DNA of 64,000 bases, taken from Paeniglutamicibacter cryotolerans (GTDB lineage: Bacteria > Actinomycetota > Actinomycetes > Actinomycetales > Micrococcaceae). The translations under genes and the position numbers were made by a program. The DNA is taken from positions 2,542,001 through 2,606,000 of the forward strand of contig NZ_JACHVS010000001.1 of assembly GCF_014190875.1 (NCBI RefSeq), read 5' to 3'. A model generated the notes under the pieces. That model searched no databases. It was given only the letters and a program-made list of their open reading frames with translations, and was not told where the DNA came from. Shown here piece by piece: positions 1-8,138 of this stretch. Numbering within the stretch: position 1 is the stretch's first letter; each line of letters starts with the position of its first letter.

Positions 1-8
1 TTTCCCCC

Positions 9-26
9 GGGAACCGCTTGGTTCCC
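9..26 (+). terminator. short hairpin upstream of rplT
   Basis: Perfect 7-bp stem GGGAACC / GGTTCCC with a 4-nt loop, about 70 nt before rplT. There is no T-run, so it could be an attenuator or processing hairpin between an upstream gene (rpmI by usual gene order, outside the window) and rplT. The Shine-Dalgarno AAAGGAG of rplT lies at 84-90. Confidence 0.35.
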
Positions 27-97
27 AACCCCGAATTTAGATTTCCTCGTCGTTCCCGCATCGGGAGCAGGCCGGGCAGAAACAAAGGAGTACACAC

Positions 98-751
98 GTG
101 GCACGTGTGAAGCGGGCGGTTAACGCCCACAAGAAGCGTCGCGTCGTTCTGGAACGCGCAAAGGGCTACCGCGGACAGCGTTCGCGTCTGTACCGCAAGG
201 CGAAGGAGCAGCTGCTCCACTCGTTCGTCTACAGCTACGGCGACCGCCGCAAGCGCAAGGGCGACTTCCGTCGCCTGTGGATCCAGCGTATCAACGCTGC
301 TTCCCGCGCCAACGGCCTGACCTACAACCGCCTGATCCAGGGCCTGAAGGCTGCTTCGGTCGAGGTTGACCGCCGTATGCTCGCCGAGCTGGCCGTCTCC
401 GACGCCAACGCCTTCGCCACTCTGGTTGCCGTTGCCAAGGCCGCACTGCCGGCCGACGTCAACGCCCCGGTTGTCCGTGAAGCCCCGGTTGCACCAAAGT
501 CGAACAAGGCTGCCGACAAGAAGGCCGCTGCCGCTGAAAAGGCTGTAGGCAAGAAGGCTGCCGAAGGCGCAGCCAACCCGGAAGGCTGGGTTGTCAAGGG
601 CAACGCACAGTCGAACAAGTACCACGTCCCGGGCTCGACCTGGTACGACCAGACGGATGCCGAAGTTTGGTTCGAGACCACCGATGCAGCCAAGGCTGCA
701 GGCTTCGAGCCGGCCGGTGGCGAATCTCGCCAGCAGATCAAGGACGCCTAG
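98..751 (+). CDS. rplT: 50S ribosomal protein bL20 with a C-terminal extra domain
   Basis: Large-subunit ribosomal protein bL20, which binds 23S rRNA and is needed for early 50S assembly. GTG start 7 nt after AAAGGAG. Residues 1 to about 118 are a normal bL20 ([15 protein letters not shown] start, [18 protein letters not shown] core). The protein is 217 aa against the usual 115-130. The extra part is an Ala/Lys linker (about 119-160) and a compact domain (about 163-206) with [19 protein letters not shown] and WFET motifs. The domain resembles the small modules that follow long linkers in some actinobacterial ribosomal and nuclease proteins. The core assignment is certain; the role of the extension is unknown. 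Confidence 0.97.
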   Translation: MARVKRAVNAHKKRRVVLERAKGYRGQRSRLYRKAKEQLLHSFVYSYGDRRKRKGDFRRLWIQRINAASRANGLTYNRLIQGLKAASVEVDRRMLAELAVSDANAFATLVAVAKAALPADVNAPVVREAPVAPKSNKAADKKAAAAEKAVGKKAAEGAANPEGWVVKGNAQSNKYHVPGSTWYDQTDAEVWFETTDAAKAAGFEPAGGESRQQIKDA

Positions 752-776
752 TTTCTAGGTTTTAGCCTGATCAGCC

Positions 777-821
777 GTCAAGGACGGGATCCCCAAAGGG
801 GGTTCCGTCCTTGACGCTTTT
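777..821 (+). terminator. rho-independent terminator after rplT
   Basis: Long inverted repeat: left arm 777-794 and right arm 798-815 share GTCAAGGACGG and CCCC/GGGG segments around an AAA loop. CTTTT follows. It lies 26 nt after the rplT stop and separates it from the methyltransferase gene. Confidence 0.85.
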
Positions 822-876
822 AAGCCCTGGGGTGGCGTTTGGCCGTGAAACCGGCTGTGCGGCTAGAGTCTTCTTT

Positions 877-1797
877 ATGATTTCTGCCGGATTCTCCTCT
901 GAAACGATGTCCAACCCGCGAGCCGAGCGCGTCCGCGAAGTCGCGCACCTTGCAACACGTGGCGGCCGTGCCAAACTGGACCAGTTTCTGGCCGAAGGCC
1001 CACAGGCCGTGCGCGAGGCGCTTAAGCTGCACGCCGCCCGTGCCGCAGCCGACCAGGACCCCGTGGTTGCCGCCGTCTACGCCACCGAACACGCGCTGGA
1101 ACGGTACCCCGAGTTCATCGACCTTGTTGCGGCCATTCCGCACCTGTTCGCGCGGATCGTCACCGACGAGGTCCTGGCCGCCATGGCCGACACGGTAACC
1201 CCGCAGGGCATCGTCGCCGTCTGCTATCTGCCCCAGACCACCCTCGCCGAGGTCCTCGAACTTGAGCCCAAGCTCGTTGCCGTGCTGTGCAGGATCCAGG
1301 ATCCCGGCAACGCCGGGACGATCCTGCGCGCGGCCGACGCGGCTGGAGCAGACGCGCTGATCCTCACCTCGGGAAGCGTTGACATCTACAACCCCAAGGC
1401 GGTGCGCTCCACCGTCGGCTCGCTCTTCCACCTGCCCATCGTCACCGGTGTCGACTTCGAGGAAGCCGTCGAATCGCTGCGTGCCGCGGGGCACAGCGTG
1501 TTGGCCGCCGACGGCTATGGCGACCGCAATCTGGATGACTTCCAAGATGCCAGCACCCGCCGCCGTCTGGGCGAGAGCACCGACCCGGATTCCGGTGCCG
1601 CGATCCGGCTGGAGGATCCCACCGCGTGGCTGTTCGGAAACGAGGGAGCCGGCCTGACCCCGGAGGAACTCTCCGCGGCCGACGAACGCGTGGCCGTTCC
1701 GCTCTACGGCGTGGCCGAATCGCTGAATGTGGGGACAGCGGCCACCGTGTGCATGTATGCCTCGGCGCGGGCGCAGCGCGGCAATCGGGACAAGTAG
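877..1797 (+). CDS. TrmH/SpoU-family rRNA 2'-O-methyltransferase
   Basis: SPOUT-class SAM-dependent RNA 2'-O-ribose methyltransferase of the RlmB/TrmH type. All three SpoU motifs are visible: motif 1 RIQDPGNAGTILRAADAAGA, motif 2 LFGNEGAGL and motif 3 SLNVGTAATVCMY. An N-terminal substrate-binding segment (NPRAERVREV...FLAEGPQAV) is present. I start at ATG 877: a -10-like TAGAGT at 864-869 lies 7 nt before it, so the mRNA is probably leaderless. The longer frame from 811 would begin inside the rplT terminator. The exact target nucleotide cannot be told from sequence. Confidence 0.88.
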   Translation: MISAGFSSETMSNPRAERVREVAHLATRGGRAKLDQFLAEGPQAVREALKLHAARAAADQDPVVAAVYATEHALERYPEFIDLVAAIPHLFARIVTDEVLAAMADTVTPQGIVAVCYLPQTTLAEVLELEPKLVAVLCRIQDPGNAGTILRAADAAGADALILTSGSVDIYNPKAVRSTVGSLFHLPIVTGVDFEEAVESLRAAGHSVLAADGYGDRNLDDFQDASTRRRLGESTDPDSGAAIRLEDPTAWLFGNEGAGLTPEELSAADERVAVPLYGVAESLNVGTAATVCMYASARAQRGNRDK

Positions 1798-1807
1798 GAC
1801 CGAGGAT

Positions 1808-1835
1808 CCGGGGTCGGCGGCGCCGCCGGCCCCGG
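1808..1835 (+). terminator. GC-rich hairpin after the methyltransferase
   Basis: CCGGGGTCGGCGG / CCGCCGGCCCCGG stem (12 of 13 paired) with a 2-nt loop, 10 nt after the stop codon. No T-tract follows, so termination efficiency is uncertain. Confidence 0.45.
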
Positions 1836-1903
1836 AACGCGCTAACGTAGTTTCCTGGTGAGCGTGGCGCAAGGCCGTCGCACCAGAATGAAAGGCATGG
1901 ACG

Positions 1904-2842
1904 ATGGCCGCATCCGGAGGAACCAAGGCGGTGGTCGCCGCGTTGGCGGCCAACCTGACCATTGCCGTATTCAAGTTTGTGGCCTGGGCGATCACACTGT
2001 CCTCTTCGATGCTCGCCGAGGCGATCCACTCGGTTGCCGATTCGGGAAACCAAGTGCTGCTGCTTGTCGGCGGCAAGCGGGCGGGGCGCAAGGCGGACCT
2101 CGAGCACCCCTTCGGCTATGGCCGTGAACGTTATGTCTACTCGTTCATTGTGTCCATCGTGCTCTTCAGCGTCGGCGGGCTCTTCGCCCTGTACGAGGCC
2201 TACCAGAAGTTCCAACATCCGCACGGCATCGAGGGCCCCTGGTGGTGGGTGCCGCTGGCTGTCCTGGGCGGGGCCATCGTCGCCGAGTCCTTCTCCTTCC
2301 GCACGGCGATCAAGGAATCGAACCACGTGCGTGGCAACCAGGACTGGGTGCGGTTCGTGCGCACGGCCAAGGCGCCCGAGCTTCCGGTGATCCTGCTCGA
2401 GGACCTGGGCGCCCTAGTGGGCCTGTTCTTCGCCCTGTGCGGCGTCACGCTGACGCTGATCACCGGCAACGGGATCTTCGACGCCGCGGGCACCGCGATG
2501 ATCGGCCTGCTGCTGGTGAGCATCGCCGCCATCCTGGCCGTAGAGACCAAGTCGCTGCTGCTGGGGGAGTCGGCCACCGCGGACAATGTGCGGCACATCA
2601 TCGCGGCCATCCGCGCCGATGGCACCCGCGTCATCCACCTCAAGACGCTGCACCTGGGTCCTGACGAGCTGCTTGTGGCAGCCAAGATCTCGGTCGAACG
2701 CGACGCCACCGGCGAACAGATCGCCGCGGCCATCGACCAGGTCGAGGCCAGGATCAGGGATGCAGTGCCGATTGCGAGGGTCATCTACCTGGAGCCCGAC
2801 ATTTACCGCCCGGGTACGGCCTCCGCGGGAGAAAACGCGTGA
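1904..2842 (+). CDS. cation diffusion facilitator family metal transporter
   Basis: Membrane exporter of divalent metal (Zn/Fe/Mn/Co) driven by proton antiport, by family knowledge. 312 aa with hydrophobic segments near residues 10-30, 75-95, 110-130, 160-185 and 190-210. The helix-2 signature SSMLAEAIHSVADSGNQ contains the H...D metal site. HPFGYGRERYVYSF follows, and a C-terminal cytoplasmic domain runs from about residue 220. It is translationally coupled to the downstream Nudix gene (GTGA overlap), an unusual partner. Metal specificity cannot be assigned. Confidence 0.9.
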   Translation: MAASGGTKAVVAALAANLTIAVFKFVAWAITLSSSMLAEAIHSVADSGNQVLLLVGGKRAGRKADLEHPFGYGRERYVYSFIVSIVLFSVGGLFALYEAYQKFQHPHGIEGPWWWVPLAVLGGAIVAESFSFRTAIKESNHVRGNQDWVRFVRTAKAPELPVILLEDLGALVGLFFALCGVTLTLITGNGIFDAAGTAMIGLLLVSIAAILAVETKSLLLGESATADNVRHIIAAIRADGTRVIHLKTLHLGPDELLVAAKISVERDATGEQIAAAIDQVEARIRDAVPIARVIYLEPDIYRPGTASAGENA

Positions 2843-3279
2843 GCGGGCTGAAACAAATCGTCGGGGCGGCCATCGTCGACTCGCTGCACCGGCCCACCCG
2901 GCTGCTGGCGGCGCGCAGGACGCAGCCGGCTCACCTGGCCGGGCTCTGGGAATTCCCCGGCGGCAAGGTCGAACCGGGTGAGGAATGCACGCAGGCACTC
3001 ACCCGCGAGGTCCGGGAGGAACTGGGGGTGGAATCGGTGCTTGGCGCCGAACTTCCCGGCCCGCTGGAGCAGGGGTGGGATCTGGGCAACGGAGCGGCCA
3101 TGCGGGTCTGGCTGTGTGAAATCAGCTCCGGCACCCCGCAGCCGCTGGAGGACCACGACGCGCTGAGCTGGGTGGGTCTGGATCCGGTCGAACTCCACGC
3201 GCTGGAATGGATTCCCGCGGACCGGCCGATCGTCGATGCGCTGCTGGCGGCCATCATCGACCCGTTCGCCGGTCGATGA
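2839..3279 (+). CDS. Nudix hydrolase (MutT-like)
   Basis: 146-aa Nudix-fold pyrophosphatase, likely an oxidised-nucleotide (8-oxo-dGTP) sanitiser or related (d)NTP hydrolase. The Nudix box starts GGKVEPGEE and ends REVREELGV, with the REVREE metal-binding core. RRTQPAHLAGLWEFPGGK is the classic MutT lead-in. The GTG start overlaps the transporter stop by 4 nt. The ATGA overlap at its end couples it to the peptidase. The exact substrate is not determinable. Confidence 0.88.
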   Translation: MSGLKQIVGAAIVDSLHRPTRLLAARRTQPAHLAGLWEFPGGKVEPGEECTQALTREVREELGVESVLGAELPGPLEQGWDLGNGAAMRVWLCEISSGTPQPLEDHDALSWVGLDPVELHALEWIPADRPIVDALLAAIIDPFAGR

Positions 3280-3893
3280 TCCTCCTTACCGGTTTCGAGC
3301 CCTTCGACGGGGCAACAACGAACCCCTCCATCGATGCCGCACGCGCCGCGGCGACGTTGCTGAACGCCGCCGGGCACCATGCCGTGGCCATCGAGCTTCC
3401 CTGCGTCTTTGCCACGGCGCCTGCGGCCTTGGAGGCGGCCATCGACGCCCACGCCCCGGACCTGGTGCTGTGCGCCGGGTTGGCCGGGGGACGCGCCGCC
3501 GTCTCGCTCGAGCGTGTGGCGGTGAACCTGATCGATGCGCGGATCCCGGACAACGCCGGGGACCGTCCCGTCGATGTCCCGGTGGAGGCCGGGGGACCGG
3601 CAGCTCGGTGGACCACGCTGCCCCTCAAACGGGCGCTGTCCCGGTTGCGTGGCGAGGAGCTGGCTGCGGAACTGTCGCTGAGCGCCGGAACGTACGTCTG
3701 CAATCAGGTGTTCTACGCGCTGCTGGGGCTCCTGCCCGCCCATGGCGGTGTGCGCGGCGGATTCGTCCACCTGCCACCCGCCGGGGCCGGAGGCATCGGG
3801 ACCGGCCAGGGAGCCAGGGCGTTGGAGCTCATCGCGCTGGCCTCGCTGGACCCGGCACCGGATGACAACTATGCGGCGGGAACCGTATACTAG
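3276..3893 (+). CDS. pcp: pyroglutamyl-peptidase I
   Basis: Cytoplasmic cysteine peptidase that removes N-terminal pyroglutamate. 205 aa, family-typical length. N-terminal LLTGFEPFDG signature. Catalytic triad visible as Glu79 (VSLERVAVN), Cys142 (TYVCNQVFY) and His165 (GFVHLPP). The start ATG at 3276 overlaps the Nudix stop (ATGA). It is the last gene of the transporter-Nudix-pcp unit and converges on the SIMPL gene with a 4-nt gap. Confidence 0.93.
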   Translation: MILLTGFEPFDGATTNPSIDAARAAATLLNAAGHHAVAIELPCVFATAPAALEAAIDAHAPDLVLCAGLAGGRAAVSLERVAVNLIDARIPDNAGDRPVDVPVEAGGPAARWTTLPLKRALSRLRGEELAAELSLSAGTYVCNQVFYALLGLLPAHGGVRGGFVHLPPAGAGGIGTGQGARALELIALASLDPAPDDNYAAGTVY

Positions 3894-3897
3894 CGCG

Positions 3898-4524
3898 CTA
3901 GATCAGTTCCCAGCGCACCGAGACTCCCGCCCCGACCTGCTTCTCCCCGGCCATCACAGGCATCGAGGCGAGCTTCATGTCGCGGCCGGCGGCCCGCAGC
4001 GGTGACACGGTGTTTTCCCCGATCTCCTCGATGACCACGGCGGCCCCGAGGGTACGGCCGGCCAGCTGGGCGAGTTGCCCGGCCTTGGCCCGGGCATCGG
4101 CAAAGGCGTCCTCGCGGGCGCCGTTGCGGGCCTCGTGCTCGTCGGCCAGCTCGTACTCCAGCGATTGGATCCGCACGTCATCCCCACCGGCCGCGACTGC
4201 TGCATGCAGCACGGCGGATGCCGCGTCGATGGGCAACCCGGAAACCAGCAGCGTCGAATCCGAGACGTACCCGGTCACCACCGTCTGCTCGTCGCGCCAG
4301 GCAGTTTCGGCCCGAAGCCCCACCCCGCGGGTGGTCAGCAGCGCCCCCGGTGCCGTTTCGCCGATGGCGGCCAGCACCCGGGCCGCTGCCGTTGCGGCTG
4401 CGTCGAAGGCACCCTGCGCGCCGGTGTGGCGGCATTCCACAGCCAAGGTGATGACTGCCAAGTCGGGAACGGCGGCGATTGTCGCGCTACCGATGGTGGT
4501 GACCGTGTGCTCGAGCTGATTCAA
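3898..4524 (-). CDS. SIMPL (DUF541) domain protein
   Basis: 208-aa SIMPL/DUF541 protein. The fold has repeated beta segments; the C-terminal VGAGVSVRWEL and the middle DARAKAGQLAQLAGRTLGA are characteristic. No signal peptide is seen, so it is probably cytoplasmic, unlike many secreted relatives. Start: TTG at 4524, preceded by AAAGGA with 6-nt spacing. This TTG overlaps the upstream gene's TGA (TTGA), so translation is coupled. The open frame extends further upstream but has no better start. Function of the family is poorly defined (stress or cell-envelope links in other bacteria). Confidence 0.8.
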   Translation of the reverse strand: MNQLEHTVTTIGSATIAAVPDLAVITLAVECRHTGAQGAFDAAATAAARVLAAIGETAPGALLTTRGVGLRAETAWRDEQTVVTGYVSDSTLLVSGLPIDAASAVLHAAVAAGGDDVRIQSLEYELADEHEARNGAREDAFADARAKAGQLAQLAGRTLGAAVVIEEIGENTVSPLRAAGRDMKLASMPVMAGEKQVGAGVSVRWELI

Positions 4525-4988
4525 GGGGTGTCCTTTCGGGTTCTTGATGCGGTGGGTTTCGCGAGCCGCGCCAGCAGGCCTCCGGGACTCCGGGGGCCGT
4601 AGCCGCCGGCTTCGAGCCCGGCCCTGCGTTCGAAGGGGTTCAACGCTGCCGGATCCCCGCACAACAACAGTGAGGCGCCGGCGGTAGCGAAGTACAGGGG
4701 CAGGAACGGCAGCCCCAGGCACCAGGCGTATTGCCCGGCGTGTGATTCCTCATGTTCGAGAAGTCTCAGGTGCAGCGGGGGATCCGATATCGGGGGCCTG
4801 AAGAACAGGACGCTGCCCACGGTGAAGGCCCGCGCGTTCGGCAGCGCCTTGCCGTATTCAAGCGCGTAATGCAGGTAATGACGGCCGGGTTCAAGGCGGC
4901 ACCCGGTGGCCCTGGCCAGCGCCAGGCCCAGCGGGGTGCTCAGGTTTACCCAGTTTGCCACGCTGCGGATCCGGTGCCGTGCTCTCAT
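4521..4988 (-). CDS. small HExxH-containing protein, putative metallopeptidase-like
   Basis: 155 aa, no assigned function. It carries LLEHEESHAGQYAWCLGLPF, an HExxH zinc-type motif (HEESH) followed by a hydrophobic stretch LPLYFATAGASLLL and then NPFERRAGLEAGGY. The order HExxH, apolar segment, N-x-x-E/E-containing helix is that of minimal gluzincin-like proteins, so a zinc-binding fold is plausible, but activity is inference. Start at ATG 4988; longer in-frame starts overlap the divergent lipoprotein promoter region. Coupled by TTGA to the SIMPL gene. Confidence 0.6.
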   Translation of the reverse strand: MRARHRIRSVANWVNLSTPLGLALARATGCRLEPGRHYLHYALEYGKALPNARAFTVGSVLFFRPPISDPPLHLRLLEHEESHAGQYAWCLGLPFLPLYFATAGASLLLCGDPAALNPFERRAGLEAGGYGPRSPGGLLARLAKPTASRTRKDTP

Positions 4989-5128
4989 GCTGCCCAGTGT
5001 AGCGAGCGGCACCGGGGAGTTGTGCCCATGTGCTTGATGCCGCAGCTGATCCATCGTGCGGATAAAGTGGGGCGGGTCCGGCGCAGCAACTAACCGGTGC
5101 TGCCGCAGCCGCTCCCTGAAGGAAAAAC

Positions 5129-5971
5129 ATGAAGAAACCATTAGCCGTCATCGGACTCCTGCTGGGTCTGGTCATTGCCTTGACCGGCTGCGTGAAAATG
5201 AACATCGACATCGTGATCAAGGATCAGGACACCGCCGACATCTCGATGGTGATGGCATTCAAGCAGGAAGTACTCCAGGGCAAGAGCGTCGAAGAGTTCC
5301 TTGGCACGATGGGTGTCGATGACCCGTTCGCAGACATGCCGGCCGATGCGAAGCGCGAGGAGTACAACCAGGACGGCTTCCAGGGCTACCGCGTCGTGCT
5401 GAATGACCAGAAGCTGACCGACTCGGGTGTCCCGGGTGTCGATGGCATTACCCAGGATTCGGGGCTGGAATACGCCGATGGCAAGTACACGTTCCATGCC
5501 CCCATCGAATCGGGCAATGAGGCAGGCAAGGAAGCCATCACCGAATCGACAATGAGCATCACCTTCCCGGGCAAGGTGCTTGAGGCTTCCGAGGGTGCCA
5601 TCATCGAGGGGAATAAGGTCAGCTTCGACATGTTGACGGCCTCGGGTACCGAGGTTTCTGCAGTGGCGGAAGGCAAGCCGGCCGGCATCGCCGGGCAGTT
5701 CTCCGGATCGTCAATGGGCTGGATCTGGTGGGTGCTCGGAGGACTTATCCTGGTCGCCGGCGCACTGGTGGCCTTCCTCGTCATCTATCAGCGCAGGAAC
5801 GCGGTAGCCGCCGCAGCAGCATCCCCTGCCTACCCGGTTCCGACTGGTGATTCCGGGCAGGAAACCATGCGCTTCGCCGAGCCGGGATGGGCCGCCGGCC
5901 AGGCTCAAAGCCAGGCACCGATGCCGCCGATGCCGCCGATGCCGCCGGCGCCACCTGCTCCTCCGGCCTAA
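5129..5971 (+). CDS. LppM-like lipoprotein with C-terminal membrane anchor
   Basis: 280 aa. N-terminal lipoprotein signal peptide with lipobox LTGC (Cys at about residue 21). An extracytoplasmic domain like the LppM/DUF3153 family follows (VKMNIDIVIKDQDTADISMVM). Near residue 195 comes a transmembrane helix (GWIWWVLGGLILVAGALVAF) and RR, then a low-complexity Pro/Met tail made of MPP/APP repeats. LppM homologues in mycobacteria affect envelope or phagosome phenotypes; role here unknown. SD AAGGA lies about 8 nt before the ATG. Confidence 0.8.
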   Translation: MKKPLAVIGLLLGLVIALTGCVKMNIDIVIKDQDTADISMVMAFKQEVLQGKSVEEFLGTMGVDDPFADMPADAKREEYNQDGFQGYRVVLNDQKLTDSGVPGVDGITQDSGLEYADGKYTFHAPIESGNEAGKEAITESTMSITFPGKVLEASEGAIIEGNKVSFDMLTASGTEVSAVAEGKPAGIAGQFSGSSMGWIWWVLGGLILVAGALVAFLVIYQRRNAVAAAAASPAYPVPTGDSGQETMRFAEPGWAAGQAQSQAPMPPMPPMPPAPPAPPA

Positions 5972-5983
5972 GCGGCCAAGGTC

Positions 5984-6056
5984 CCCGAAACACCACTGTG
6001 CCCCGGGCACATCCAGAGTTCAGCCTGGATGTGCCGGGGCACAGTGGTGTTTCGGG
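5984..6056. terminator. 32-bp hairpin between convergent genes
   Basis: Near-perfect inverted repeat: left arm begins CCCGAAACACCACTGTGCCC, right arm ends with its complement at 6056, with one bulged base in about 32 pairs and a loop of about 8 nt. It lies between the stop codons of the lipoprotein and PBP genes and likely works as a bidirectional terminator, although neither side has a strong T-run. Confidence 0.65.
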
Positions 6057-6071
6057 CAGGTGGAGCCGCCC

Positions 6072-7988
6072 CTACTTGGGCAGGCCCGTGAGGAATCCCT
6101 TGACCAGGGGTCCGGCGGTCTGCGCGCCGCCGCTGCCGTCCTTCACGAAGGCCGCCACGGCCAGGTCGCCCTGGGCTGCGATCACCCAGGCGTGGGCATT
6201 TCGCTCTGAGTCGTATTCGGCCGTGCCGCTCTTGCCGAAGACCGCCGGGCGCAGGGTCCGCAGGTCCTTGAGCGTGCCATGGTCTACGACCTCGGCCATC
6301 ATCGATTTCAGTGCCTTCGCCTCGATGGCGGTCAGCGGCTTGGCCGGTGCCGTACCCGCCTTGGGCGCGGGGTCGGCGACCAGGTGCGGGGAGACGGTCT
6401 TGCCCGCTGCCACGGAGGCCGCCACGGTGGCCATGCCCAGCGCCGAGGCCTCCACGACACCCTGCCCGATGGCGTTTGCGGCGAGCTCGGTGCCGGTGGA
6501 GGTCGAGGGGACCGAACCCAGGAACGACGCGGCGCCGGTGGCCGCTTCCGCGGCCAACCCCAGGGCGCCGGCGGCATCGGTCAACTGCGCTGCCTTCATC
6601 GAGGTGGAAGCATTGACGAAGACCGTGTTGCAGGACTGGGCGATGGCCTCCGAGAGCGGGATGGTGCCCAGGGCCGCGGACGGGTAGCCGTTGTAGTTCT
6701 TGAAGGACTTGCCATCGACCGTCGTCGTGGCGGGACATTTGACCGTCGATGTCGGCGTCTTGCCGCCGCGCAGCATGGCCAGGGCCGTGATGACCTTGAA
6801 AGTGGACCCCGGGGCGAACTTACCGAGCATCGCTGTGTTCAGCCCGGCATCGGCCGGGCCGGAGGCGGCGGCGAGCACTGCCCCGTCCGAGGGGCGGATG
6901 GCCACCAGCGCCGCCGTGCCCCCGGCTCCGTCGACCATCTTCTGGGCCAGGTCCTGATACTCGAGGTCCATGGTCAGCTGCAGGTTCGCCCCGTCGACGG
7001 CGGGGGACTCGAACAGCTTCTCCACCGGCTTGCGGTCCGTGGAGTAGGTGGAGATCGTGTAGCCGTTGCTGCCCGCCAGCTCCTTCTGGTACTGGGCCTG
7101 CACACCCGATAGCCCGACCAGTGTCCCGGGCTTGATGGTGCCCTTCGACTGATCGACGATTTCGGCCGTCGCCTCGCCCACGACGCCCAGGATCGGCCGC
7201 GCGAACGAACGGGTCGGGGCCAGCGGAAGCACGTCGGGCTTCACGAGCGTACCGGGAATGGCTTCGACCGCCTCGTTGGTTACAGTGCGCTCGAAGTCAT
7301 CGCGCAGCACGATGGCCTCCACGAAGGCCTTGTCGCCGGCGGCCCTGACCCGGGCCGCATAGACGGCCGGGTCGATATCCACCAGTTTGGCCAGCTTCAT
7401 GGCCGAGTCCTCCAGTTTCCCGCCAGGCACCTCCGGCTTGTTGATGCCGATGCGCACCACGGCGCGGTTGGACACCAGCGCGGCGTTGTCCGCGCCGCGG
7501 ATTTCCCCGCGGGCGGCCTTCGTGGTCTTGTACGCGACGTACTGGCCGGTCTCGAGCCCGGGGACCGACATCTCCGGGGTGAAGGGGACTGCCCAGGCAT
7601 CGGCTTCGGCGTCGAAGGAGAGCCGCGCAGTGGTCTCGTACTCCCAGTCCTTGGCCGTGGAATCGATGTCCCATACGGTCTTCAGCACGGCGGTGGCCGA
7701 GGGTTGCTTCGCATCGACCGGCTCCGGATCCATGCTCACCGAGAGAAGCGTGGTGGTGCGGGGTATGTCCTTGAACGCTTCGAGCGCGGTGCCCAGCAGC
7801 GTCGCGGCGTCGGCTGCCCCGGTGCCAGTGACATGCACCGCGGAGAAGTCGTTGGTGGCCAGCGCGCCGGCCAAGGCCTCCGCGGCAGGCCGGGGATCCG
7901 GAACCGCTGCCGGGCTGCAGGCCGAAAGAGGGGCGATGGCCAGGGCCAGCAAGGCGCCGGTGAGGGCGTAACGCGGAACTCGTTGCAT
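6072..7988 (-). CDS. penicillin-binding transpeptidase lipoprotein
   Basis: Class B PBP that would cross-link peptidoglycan outside the membrane. 638 aa. Signal peptide ending in lipobox LSAC. NTF2-like MecA-type N-terminal domain (about 35-150), dimerisation region, then transpeptidase domain from about 350. Active-site motifs: SxxK as STFK (PGSTFKVITAL), SxN as SCN (AQSCNTVF) and KTG variant KSG (FGKSGTAEY). Length and lipobox match the mycobacterial PBP-lipo type (Rv2864c). Start ATG 7988; it diverges from pheS. Confidence 0.92.
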   Translation of the reverse strand: MQRVPRYALTGALLALAIAPLSACSPAAVPDPRPAAEALAGALATNDFSAVHVTGTGAADAATLLGTALEAFKDIPRTTTLLSVSMDPEPVDAKQPSATAVLKTVWDIDSTAKDWEYETTARLSFDAEADAWAVPFTPEMSVPGLETGQYVAYKTTKAARGEIRGADNAALVSNRAVVRIGINKPEVPGGKLEDSAMKLAKLVDIDPAVYAARVRAAGDKAFVEAIVLRDDFERTVTNEAVEAIPGTLVKPDVLPLAPTRSFARPILGVVGEATAEIVDQSKGTIKPGTLVGLSGVQAQYQKELAGSNGYTISTYSTDRKPVEKLFESPAVDGANLQLTMDLEYQDLAQKMVDGAGGTAALVAIRPSDGAVLAAASGPADAGLNTAMLGKFAPGSTFKVITALAMLRGGKTPTSTVKCPATTTVDGKSFKNYNGYPSAALGTIPLSEAIAQSCNTVFVNASTSMKAAQLTDAAGALGLAAEAATGAASFLGSVPSTSTGTELAANAIGQGVVEASALGMATVAASVAAGKTVSPHLVADPAPKAGTAPAKPLTAIEAKALKSMMAEVVDHGTLKDLRTLRPAVFGKSGTAEYDSERNAHAWVIAAQGDLAVAAFVKDGSGGAQTAGPLVKGFLTGLPK

Positions 7989-8138
7989 GGCTCCCAGTAT
8001 TCCGATCAGGCGGCGTAAACCACAAGTCGGGCGGGTCCGGGTAGCATTCGGCCCGGTTCTTGGGGCCCGGGCGCAAGCAACTAGACTAGTGGCAGCAACC
8101 GGACAGCATAACAACAGTGAAAAGGGCCGTAGAACCCC

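Noticed and set aside
811..876. earlier start for the TrmH-family gene
   Set aside because: It would begin within the rplT terminator stem and adds non-conserved residues; ATG 877 has a -10 hexamer at leaderless distance.
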